From JANNHP01 sp031404455 (GTDB taxonomy: Bacteria > Planctomycetota > JAJSAM01 > JAJVHW01): a stretch of 6,034 bases of DNA. The notes below the pieces were generated by a model that did no database searches, was not told where the DNA came from, and saw only the letters and a list, made by a program, of their open reading frames with translations. Of the stretch, positions 1 through 6,034 are shown one piece after another. How positions within the stretch are numbered: position 1 is the first letter of the stretch; each line of letters opens with the position of its first letter. The position numbers and the translations under genes were made by a program. The stretch is taken from NCBI GenBank assembly GCA_031404455.1, contig JANNHP010000034.1, positions 1-6,034 of the forward strand, in the 5' to 3' direction.

Positions 1-722
1 TCGGCGTCGGCGTCCCCGGTGCCATCTCGCCCGCGACCGGCTTCATGAAGAACGCGAACTCGACGTGCCTCATCGGGCGCCCGCTCGATCGCGACCTCGG
101 CGCGCGCCTCGGCCGCGAGGTCCGTCTCGCGAACGACGCGAACTGCTTCGCGCTCTCCGAGGCGACCGACGGCGCCGCCGCCGGGGCCGGCGTCGTCTTC
201 GGCGTGATCGTCGGCACGGGCACGGGCTCCGGCATCGTCGTCCACGGACGCGTGCTCGTCGGACCGAACGGCATCGCGGGCGAGTGGGGACACAACCCGC
301 TGCCGTGGCCGCGGCCCGAGGAACTGCCCGGCCCGCCGTGCTACTGCGGCAAGCACGGCTGCATCGAGACGTTCTGCAGCGGACCCGGCATGACGCTGGA
401 CCACAGCGCGGCGACGGGTGAGACGACCCTTCCCGCAGAGATCGCTCGCCGCGCATCGTCCGGCGACGCCGCCGCCCGCGCGACGCTCGACCGTCACGCG
501 GACCGCATCGCCCGCGCGCTGTCCAGCGTGATCAACGTCCTCGACCCCGACGTCATCGTGCTCGGCGGCGGCGTGTCGAACCTTCCCCACCTCTACGACG
601 AGATCCCGCGCCTCTGGGGCCGCTACGTGTTCTCCGACCGCGTGGACACGGTCATCCGTCCCGCGAAGCACGGCGACGCGAGCGGCGTTCGCGGCGCCGC
701 GTGGCTCTGGCCGCTGGGCTGA
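1..722 (+). CDS. mak: ROK-family sugar kinase, probable fructokinase (Mak-like), 5'-truncated by window edge
   Basis: Predicted ATP-dependent cytoplasmic hexokinase-type enzyme, most likely phosphorylating fructose to fructose-6-phosphate. The reading frame is open from position 3 (first full codon) to a TGA at 720-722, giving 239 residues. The family is about 300 residues long, so roughly the first 60 are missing, including the N-terminal ATP-binding DxGGTK motif. The internal ATG at 45 is not the true start. Residues below count from the codon at position 3. They show GVGVPGAISP (1-10), the KNANST segment (16-21) typical of Mak, the catalytic-base motif NDAN with Asp45, a glycine-rich nucleotide loop GTGTGSG (71-77), and the ROK zinc site with His97 in GEWGH plus Cys113, Cys115 and Cys120 (CYCGKHGC). 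The C-terminus ends in a GVRGAAWLWP-type tail, as in E. coli Mak. Overall resemblance to that enzyme, recalled from memory, is strong across the visible part. Glucokinase or another ROK hexokinase is the alternative. The gene converges on the permease gene, with one base between the stops. Confidence 0.88.
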   Translation, partial: GVGVPGAISPATGFMKNANSTCLIGRPLDRDLGARLGREVRLANDANCFALSEATDGAAAGAGVVFGVIVGTGTGSGIVVHGRVLVGPNGIAGEWGHNPLPWPRPEELPGPPCYCGKHGCIETFCSGPGMTLDHSAATGETTLPAEIARRASSGDAAARATLDRHADRIARALSSVINVLDPDVIVLGGGVSNLPHLYDEIPRLWGRYVFSDRVDTVIRPAKHGDASGVRGAAWLWPLG

Positions 723-723
723 G

Positions 724-3285
724 CTACGACGACCGTCCGCGGAGCGACTCGATCGGGCGGACGGCGAGTGTCCGCGCGCCCGCGGCAAGGCCGCTCGCGG
801 CCGTCGCAACCGCGCAGGCGAGCGCCGTCAACGGAAGCACGACGAGCGGGACGTCGACGTCGATCTCCGTCACGTACGTGAGGAAGCCCCACGAGAGCAG
901 CAGCGCGCCGCCCGCACCGACGAAGCCCGCGACCGCGCCGGCGAGGCCGTACTCGACCGCGAGGAGCGCCGTCACGCCGCCGCGCGTGACGCCGAGCGTC
1001 TTGAGCAGCGCGATCTCGCGGCGGCGGCGGAGCATCGTCGCGGACGCGGAGCCCGCGAGGACGAGCAGACCCGCCACGACGCAGAACGTCCCGAGCGCCG
1101 ACACGCCCGCGGCCACGCGGCCGATGAGCGCCGCCACCTCGGCGATCACCGGCCCGAGTTGGAGAACCGTCACGTTCGGGTAGTCGCGGGTGACACGGTC
1201 GCGCAACGCCCGTTCCGACTCGGGCGGCACGCGCGCGCTCGCGAGCACGAGTCCCGGCGCGTCGCCGAGCGCGCCCGGCTCCACGAGAAAGAAGAAGTTG
1301 ATGGAGAGGCTCTGCCACTGGACGGAGCGGAGGCTCGTCACCGCGAGTTCCAGCGGCACGCCCTGGATGTCGAACGTGATCGTGGATCCGACCTTCACGC
1401 CGAGTTGGACCGCGAAACGCTGCTCGATGCTGACCTCGGCGCGTGCTGGATCGGACCAGAGGGCGCCCTCGACGACGCGGTTGTCGGAGGTCAGCGCCTC
1501 GCGCGAGGTCAGTCGCTGCTCGCGTGTCAGCGAGCGCCGCGACCGTCCCTGGCCCCGCTCTCCCGGCGCCGCGGCGCCGCCCGTCTCCGCGAACTCCTCC
1601 ACCGGACGTCCGTCGATCGCGGCGATCCGCGCGGTGACGACGGGCACGCGGTCCACGTTGGTCGCGCCCGCGTCGCGGAGTGCCTCGTCCACTCCCGTCC
1701 ACTGGCCGGGCTGCACGTCGATGAGGAAGACGCTCGGCGCGCCGGGCGGCGCGAGGTCGAGGAGTCCGTGGCGCAGGCGCGACTCGACGAGGCCCATCGA
1801 CACGACGACCATCGCGCCGAGACCGAGCGAGACGACGGCCGCCGTCGTCCCTGCGCCGGGACGCGCGAGCGCCGCGATGCCGTGGGCGACGTACGCGTTC
1901 AGCCTCCTCCGCGGCAGACGGGCGGCGCCCCAGACGAGCACGCGTGACGCGCCCCAGAGCAGCGCCGCGAGTGCGGCGAACCCGGCGGTGAACCACAGCG
2001 CCCACGCGGGCTGCCGCGCCTGGAGCCAGGCGGCCGCGAGGACGGTCGCAACGACCAACGCGATCGACGCGATGAGCACGCCGCGCGGCGCCGGGAGCGG
2101 TGCTGCATCGGCGCGCAGCACGAGCGCCGGGGAGACGCGCCAGACGGCCGTCAGCGGCGGAAGGCTGAACACCAGCGCGATGCCGAGCCCGAGGACGAGA
2201 CCGCGGACCGCCGCCCAGACCGGGAACACCGCAGGCATGCCGCCGGGCGCGAGGTCCGGCGCGATCCACGCCGCGATGGGCGGCATCGCGCAGCCGATCG
2301 CGGTGCCGACGACGCTTCCCGCGACCGCGAGGAGGCCGAGGTGGCCGAGCGAGATCGCGAGGATCTCCGCGGGCCTGAGGCCGAGGCACCGCATCACCGC
2401 GATCGCCTGCGTGCGCCCGGCGATCCAGGTGCGCGCGATCTGCGCCACGCCGATCCCACCGACGACGAGCGACAGCAGCGCCACGAGTCCGAGGAAGCCC
2501 TCGAGCCGCGACGTCGTCTGTCCCCCGCCGGGCCCGACCTGGTGGTGGAGGTCCACGTCGAGGTACTGGGCGCCCGGCACCGCGCCGATCCGCACCACGG
2601 CCGCGTCGAGGTCCTCACGCGTCGAACCGGCGGGCAGTGCGAAGAGCGCGCGGTGCCGCACGCGCGTGCCGAAGCCGAGGAGGCGCGTGCGGGCGAGTCC
2701 GTCCGCGGAGACGTAGACCGGCGGGCCGAGGAACGACGCGAAGCCGAAGCGCGGCGGCGCGCGGACGACGGTCGCCGCCACGCGGAACCTCGTCCCGCCG
2801 ACGAGCAGGTCGTCGCCGCGGACGAGGCCGAGCGACTCGAGCAGTTCCGGCGCGACGACGACGCTGTCCGCGGCGAGGTGCACGCCGAGTCCGCCCGGCG
2901 GATCGGTCGTCAGCTCACCGAAGAGCGGGTAACGCCCGGTCACTGCGTGGACCTGCGCGAGCTGACTTCGCGTGGCGCCGCCGGCGGCGCCGGGCGCCGC
3001 GATCATCGAAGCGGTCTCGGTGAGGTCCGCGCGCTCGGTCCCGGGCCACGGCGAGAACGCCGCCCCGAGATCCGCGGGCAGCGGCCGGTGCGCGGACACG
3101 GAGAGATCGGCGCCGAGGATCTCGCGCGAGTGCTCGCGGAAGCCCTGCGCGACCGACTCCGCGATGCCCGCGGTCCCGACGACCGCGGCGACGCCGACGG
3201 CGAGGCACGCGACGAAGTAGAGCATCCTCCCGCGCGCGCCGCGCGACTCGCGGAGCACCCACTTCAGCGCGACCGACGGTTTCAT
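724..3285 (-). CDS. ybbP: ABC transporter permease, FtsX/MacB superfamily, YbbP-like
   Basis: Inner-membrane subunit expected to pair with the ATPase encoded just upstream. It has 853 residues (ATG at 3285-3283, TAG at 726-724), close to the roughly 800 of E. coli YbbP. About ten hydrophobic helices are visible, near residues 22-42, 263-285, 311-335, 357-378, 403-420, 428-446, 482-500, 728-748, 771-797 and 815-836. Two soluble periplasmic-type domains lie at about 45-260 and 505-725. This is two FtsX-like modules joined by extra central helices, the YbbP layout rather than the four-helix LolC/E or MacB layout. After helix 2, MRCLGLRPAEI (298-308), and in the second half LLKTLGVTRGG (760-770), are the cytoplasmic coupling segments typical of FtsX domains. 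YbbP-like landmarks include GDLQTNPP-type GELTTDPPG (123-131), DNRVVEG (601-607) and the VTSLRSVQWQSL stretch (649-660). The start lies 10 bases after the ATPase stop with no clear Shine-Dalgarno, so translational coupling is likely. The substrate is unknown; family members act on lipids, lipoproteins or peptides, often by mechanotransmission rather than transport. Confidence 0.9.
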   Translation of the reverse strand: MKPSVALKWVLRESRGARGRMLYFVACLAVGVAAVVGTAGIAESVAQGFREHSREILGADLSVSAHRPLPADLGAAFSPWPGTERADLTETASMIAAPGAAGGATRSQLAQVHAVTGRYPLFGELTTDPPGGLGVHLAADSVVVAPELLESLGLVRGDDLLVGGTRFRVAATVVRAPPRFGFASFLGPPVYVSADGLARTRLLGFGTRVRHRALFALPAGSTREDLDAAVVRIGAVPGAQYLDVDLHHQVGPGGGQTTSRLEGFLGLVALLSLVVGGIGVAQIARTWIAGRTQAIAVMRCLGLRPAEILAISLGHLGLLAVAGSVVGTAIGCAMPPIAAWIAPDLAPGGMPAVFPVWAAVRGLVLGLGIALVFSLPPLTAVWRVSPALVLRADAAPLPAPRGVLIASIALVVATVLAAAWLQARQPAWALWFTAGFAALAALLWGASRVLVWGAARLPRRRLNAYVAHGIAALARPGAGTTAAVVSLGLGAMVVVSMGLVESRLRHGLLDLAPPGAPSVFLIDVQPGQWTGVDEALRDAGATNVDRVPVVTARIAAIDGRPVEEFAETGGAAAPGERGQGRSRRSLTREQRLTSREALTSDNRVVEGALWSDPARAEVSIEQRFAVQLGVKVGSTITFDIQGVPLELAVTSLRSVQWQSLSINFFFLVEPGALGDAPGLVLASARVPPESERALRDRVTRDYPNVTVLQLGPVIAEVAALIGRVAAGVSALGTFCVVAGLLVLAGSASATMLRRRREIALLKTLGVTRGGVTALLAVEYGLAGAVAGFVGAGGALLLSWGFLTYVTEIDVDVPLVVLPLTALACAVATAASGLAAGARTLAVRPIESLRGRSS

Positions 3286-3295
3286 GCGGACGGGC

Positions 3296-3991
<696 letters not shown>

Positions 3992-4000
3992 CCGCGTTCG

Positions 4001-4006
4001 TCCTCC
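4001..4006 (-). promoter_or_regulatory. Shine-Dalgarno sequence of the ABC ATPase gene
   Basis: On the minus strand the bases read GGAGGA, a near-perfect anti-16S match, nine bases before the ATG at 3991-3989. It decides the start of the ATPase gene against longer in-frame alternatives. It is the only strong Shine-Dalgarno seen at a gene start in this window; the other starts have weak or no match. Confidence 0.8.
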
Positions 4007-4014
4007 GCGCGCAA

Positions 4015-4032
4015 TCGGGCGTCCGCGCCCGA
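4015..4032. repeat. Perfect inverted repeat (7-bp arms, 4-base loop) in the divergent spacer
   Basis: TCGGGCG (4015-4021) and CGCCCGA (4026-4032) are exact reverse complements separated by TCCG. In RNA this would form a stable GC-rich hairpin starting nine bases upstream of the ATPase Shine-Dalgarno, so it would lie in the ATPase leader if transcription starts near the TATACG element. It has no T-tract and is not a typical terminator. An operator or leader structure is possible. GC-rich DNA yields such repeats by chance fairly often. Confidence 0.45.
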
Positions 4033-4052
4033 CCTCTTCGTATACGTACGGC

Positions 4053-4799
4053 ATGGAGCCGTTTCCCCCCGCGAACTCCCCGTGCCGCCCGCGCCGGGCT
4101 CGGACTCTCGTGGGCCGCATCGCCATCGCCGCGTTCCTCGTCACGGCGCTCGCGGGGTGCGGCGGCCCGGATGGCTCGTACGCCCCGGACCCGGGAGCGC
4201 CCGCGGCGGGCCCCGTCTCGCGGAAGAAGGCCGCGCCGGTCATCCCCGCGAATGCCCCGGTCGTCGCGTTCCTCGGCGACTCGATCTCGGCGGGGCTCCA
4301 CCTCGCGCGCGACGAGGCGTTCCCGGCGGTCCTCCAGCGAAGCCTCGCCGGCCGCGGGCTGCCGTTCCGGCTCGTCAACGCGGGAGTCAGCGGCGACACG
4401 ACGTCCGGCGGCCTCGCGCGTCTCGACTGGCTGCTGAAGCAGAAACCGGCGGTCGTCGTCGTCGAACTCGGCGCGAACGACGGCTTCCGAGGCGTGCCGC
4501 TCGAGACGATCGAGACGAACCTTCGCCGCATCGTCGAACGCGTCCGGGCTGCGGGCGCCCGCGTCCTCCTCCTCGCCGCGCGTCTGCCGCCGAACTACGG
4601 CGCCGCGTACGCAGGCGGCTTCGACTCGCTCTTCGGGCGCGTCGCGAAGGACCTCGACGTCGCGTGCGTCCCCTACTTCATGGAGGGCGTCGCCGGCCGC
4701 CCCTCGATGAACCTGCAAGACGGCATCCACCCCACGCCCGAGGGCCACGAGCGCCTCGCCGAGAACGTGGAGGACGCGCTCGCGAAGCTGTTGGAGTGA
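4053..4799 (+). CDS. tesA: SGNH-family esterase/lysophospholipase, TesA-like, predicted lipoprotein
   Basis: Predicted acyl-ester hydrolase (thioesterase I / lysophospholipase L1 / arylesterase type) acting in the cell envelope; 248 residues, TGA at 4797-4799. The N-terminus has a basic stretch (RPRRAR, 12-17), a hydrophobic core (about 23-34) and a lipobox LAGC with Cys36, so signal peptidase II processing and lipid anchoring are expected. Residue +2 is Gly rather than Asp, which by the E. coli Lol rule would favour the outer membrane. A Pro/Ala-rich linker (about 39-68) precedes the catalytic domain. SGNH blocks are GDSIS with nucleophile Ser77, Gly111 in NAGVSGDT, Asn142 in GANDG, and Asp223/His226 in DGIHP. 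The RLPPNYG (177-183) and PYFMEGV (207-213) segments match TesA closely. The ATG at 4053 lacks a clear Shine-Dalgarno. An in-frame GTG at 4110 would give a shorter, more usual lipoprotein signal (229 residues). The gene diverges from the ABC operon, as in E. coli. The family assignment is firm; the substrate is not known. Confidence 0.9.
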   Translation: MEPFPPANSPCRPRRARTLVGRIAIAAFLVTALAGCGGPDGSYAPDPGAPAAGPVSRKKAAPVIPANAPVVAFLGDSISAGLHLARDEAFPAVLQRSLAGRGLPFRLVNAGVSGDTTSGGLARLDWLLKQKPAVVVVELGANDGFRGVPLETIETNLRRIVERVRAAGARVLLLAARLPPNYGAAYAGGFDSLFGRVAKDLDVACVPYFMEGVAGRPSMNLQDGIHPTPEGHERLAENVEDALAKLLE

Positions 4800-4894
4800 C
4801 GGCCGCGCACGCCGGTGACGGAACGAGGCGCGAGCGATCGACTCGAATCCCACCGACCACTCGTTCGCCGCGGCACGCTAGTATCCGAGCCGGT
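4800..4894. other. Intergenic gap between the TesA-like gene and the propeller gene
   Basis: These 95 bases contain no supported gene. No hairpin followed by a T-tract was found, so a Rho-independent terminator for the hydrolase gene is not evident. Near the right end, TAGTAT (4879-4884) fits the TAnnnT pattern of a -10 element and lies ten bases before the ATG at 4895. No recognisable -35 was found about 17 bases upstream. The downstream gene may therefore have its own weak promoter or be read through from the hydrolase gene. Confidence 0.4.
4879..4884 (+). promoter_or_regulatory. Possible -10 element before the propeller gene
   Basis: TAGTAT matches the TAnnnT core of a sigma-70-type -10 box and is one of few A/T-rich hexamers in the gap. 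It ends ten bases before the ATG at 4895, which would leave a leader of only a few bases. There is no matching -35 box, so this is a tentative assignment. Confidence 0.25.
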
Positions 4895-6034
4895 ATGGGA
4901 GCCGGACTCGTCCTCGTGAGGTCGTCCGTCGTCGTCCTCGCGACGGCGTTGCTCGTCGCGCCGTCGCCGGCGGCGGGCGGCGATCCCGCGGCGCCGCTCG
5001 CGCACCCGGTCATCTACGTCGCGCAACCGCCCGTGGACCTCGGCCCCACGGAGAACGGCACGTACCCGCGCTACCGCGGTTTCGGCGCGCCGATCGTCCG
5101 CGTCACGGGCGCGAACCTCCTCCGGCTCGACCCGTCGGGGACGGTGACGAACCTGACGAAGCGCGCGAACGCCGCGATCCGCAACCCCGACGTCTCGTTC
5201 GACGGCACGCGCGTGCTCTACGCCATGGCGCTCGCGCAGGACGGACGCTGGCAGATCCACGAGATGAACGTGGACGGCACGGGCGACCGCCGCGTCAGCC
5301 GCGACTGGAACTTCAACGACCTCGACCCCGCGTACCTCCCCGACGGGCGGATCGTCTTCACCACGGACCGCCGCAAGGTCGTCGATCCGTACCTCGGCCT
5401 GCCCTCGGCGCAACTGCACGTGATGAACGCCGACGGCACGAGCATCACCCAGCTCTCGTCGGATCCGGGCGGCGAGTCGTCCCCCACGGTCACCGCGAGC
5501 GGCGAGGTGAGCTTCACGCGCTGGGACGTGAAGATCGCGCGCGGCGAAGAGCCCGACCCGCTCGACGTCAGCCGGTTCCTCGTCTGGAAGATGAACCCCG
5601 ACGGCACGAACAACGGTCACCCCGTGTTCGGCTCGCACGCGGTGCGCGACTTCGGCGGTGGGTTCTTCCAGGCCCGCGAGATCCCGGACGGCACCGGGCG
5701 CTTCGTCGCGACCTCCACGCACGACTTCTACTACCTCGCCGCGGGCTCGCTCGTGCGCCTCGACCCGGCGGGCGATCAGGACGCGCACCGCGCGGAGGTC
5801 CTCGACCGTTCGTTCGACGGCGTCTGGCGCGACCCCTTCCCCACCGCGGACGGACGCCTCCTCGCGAGCTGGTCCGGGACGCCGACGTTCTCCGCGGCGG
5901 CCGTCGCGGGCGGGCCGGCGTCGTCGCGAGGCTTCGCGCTCGTGGTGACGGACCCCGACGGCAACGGCCGCCGCGTGCTGCACGACGACCCGGATCTCTG
6001 GGAGTGGGAGCCCGTCGAGGTCGCGGCGCGGCCG
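4895..6034 (+). CDS. Exported PD40/TolB-like beta-propeller protein, 3'-truncated by window edge
   Basis: The frame is open from ATG 4895 for 380 codons to the last base, with no stop, so the C-terminus is outside the window. A Sec-type signal peptide is visible (hydrophobic core about 11-22, cleavage probably near Ala26/Ala27), placing the protein in the periplasm or outside the cell. Repeated blade-like units follow: NPDVSFDGTRVLYAM (97-111), MNVDGT (124-129), LPDGRIVFTTDRR (148-160), MNADGT (177-182) with QLSSDPGGESSPTV (186-199), MNPDGT (233-238), TADGRLLASWSG (317-328) and DPDGNGRRVL (353-362). These are typical of TolB/WD40-like PD40 repeats. The overall pattern, including WEWEPVEVAARP at the end of the visible part (369-380), recalls large exported proteins related to the hydrazine synthase alpha-subunit middle domain, often followed by a cytochrome-like C-terminal part; that comparison is from memory. 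An in-frame GTG at 4916 gives an equally good signal peptide. Neither start has a strong Shine-Dalgarno. The function is unknown. Confidence 0.82.
   Translation, partial: MGAGLVLVRSSVVVLATALLVAPSPAAGGDPAAPLAHPVIYVAQPPVDLGPTENGTYPRYRGFGAPIVRVTGANLLRLDPSGTVTNLTKRANAAIRNPDVSFDGTRVLYAMALAQDGRWQIHEMNVDGTGDRRVSRDWNFNDLDPAYLPDGRIVFTTDRRKVVDPYLGLPSAQLHVMNADGTSITQLSSDPGGESSPTVTASGEVSFTRWDVKIARGEEPDPLDVSRFLVWKMNPDGTNNGHPVFGSHAVRDFGGGFFQAREIPDGTGRFVATSTHDFYYLAAGSLVRLDPAGDQDAHRAEVLDRSFDGVWRDPFPTADGRLLASWSGTPTFSAAAVAGGPASSRGFALVVTDPDGNGRRVLHDDPDLWEWEPVEVAARP

Larger units (their letters stand above)
3992..4052. promoter_or_regulatory. Divergent promoter region between the ABC operon and the TesA-like gene
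   Basis: This 61-base spacer must contain the start signals for the minus-strand ATPase-permease operon and probably for the plus-strand hydrolase. It holds the ATPase Shine-Dalgarno, a perfect hairpin (4015-4032) and an A/T-richer palindrome CGTATACG (4039-4046) that stands out in very GC-rich DNA. TATACG could serve as a -10 element on either strand. No convincing -35 hexamer was found at the usual distance in either direction, so exact promoter positions are unproven. If TATACG at 4041-4046 is the plus-strand -10, transcription would begin at or next to the ATG at 4053, giving a leaderless message. Confidence 0.5.

Noticed and set aside
691..700. GCGGCGCCGC palindrome near the end of the kinase gene as a possible terminator or site
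   Set aside because: It lies inside the conserved C-terminal GVRGAAWLWP coding segment, has no T-tract, and is the kind of palindrome expected by chance in GC-rich coding DNA.
623..2389. 588-codon minus-strand open frame overlapping the permease gene in another frame
   Set aside because: Its translation is Arg/Pro/Gly-rich low-complexity sequence with no motif, and it lies in a shadow frame of the clearly homologous YbbP-like permease. Such frames are expected with strong G/C third-position bias.
1190..2716. 508-codon plus-strand open frame antisense to the permease
   Set aside because: It is Ser/Thr/Arg/Pro/Ala-rich with no domain pattern, and the opposite strand carries a full-length recognisable membrane protein. 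It is a composition artefact.
3992..4531. N-terminal extension of the ATPase frame (about 180 extra codons)
   Set aside because: The extension lies antisense to the TesA-like catalytic domain, has no homology pattern, and comes before a strong Shine-Dalgarno with an ATG at the normal family start.
4829..4846. Possible stem CGAG...CTCG in the gap after the TesA-like gene as a terminator
   Set aside because: The stem is only four base pairs with a seven-base loop and has no T-run after it.
4673..5983. 436-codon minus-strand open frame opposite the propeller gene
   Set aside because: It is Arg/Val/Glu/Ala-rich low complexity. The plus strand carries a signal peptide and repeated PD40-like units over the same bases, which is far better support.

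Overview
The window is very GC-rich (by eye close to 70%) chromosomal DNA from a bacterium, almost completely packed with protein-coding genes. The strong G/C third-position bias leaves long open frames antisense to the real genes; these are not annotated here. No RNA gene, mobile element, CRISPR array or phage gene was seen. The proteins point to a Gram-negative (diderm) bacterium with periplasmic or envelope functions. The last gene, an exported propeller resembling the large PD40/TolB-like proteins common in Planctomycetota and similar GC-rich phyla, hints at such a lineage, but the window does not fix the taxonomy.

Layout. Positions 1-722 (+) hold the 3' three quarters of a ROK-family sugar kinase that closely resembles Mak-type fructokinase; its 5' end lies outside the window. 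It converges, with one base between stop codons, on a two-gene minus-strand operon. In transcription order this is an ABC ATPase of the LolD/YbbA type (3991 down to 3296) followed, 10 bases after its stop, by an 853-residue FtsX/YbbP-type permease (3285 down to 724). Divergent from the operon across a 61-base spacer is a TesA-like SGNH hydrolase (4053-4799, +) with a lipoprotein signal. After a 95-base gap a second + strand gene begins at 4895 and runs off the right edge. It encodes a secreted beta-propeller-like protein.

How the genes fit together. The divergent order tesA / ybbA-ybbP is the same as in Escherichia coli, which suggests a maintained functional link. A plausible reading is that YbbA-YbbP is a mechanotransmission-type ABC system (LolCDE/MacB/FtsEX superfamily) acting on an envelope lipid, lipoprotein or hydrophobic substrate, and that the TesA-like lipase/esterase works on related acyl compounds on the other side of the inner membrane. 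In this window the TesA homologue appears to be membrane-anchored through a lipidated cysteine. The kinase and the propeller protein have no evident link to this unit.

The most interesting points are the conserved but poorly understood TesA-YbbA-YbbP unit with a lipoprotein TesA, the 61-base divergent spacer with a perfect hairpin and a palindromic TATA-like element, and the open-ended propeller gene at the right edge. I did not find convincing evidence of a wholly new system.
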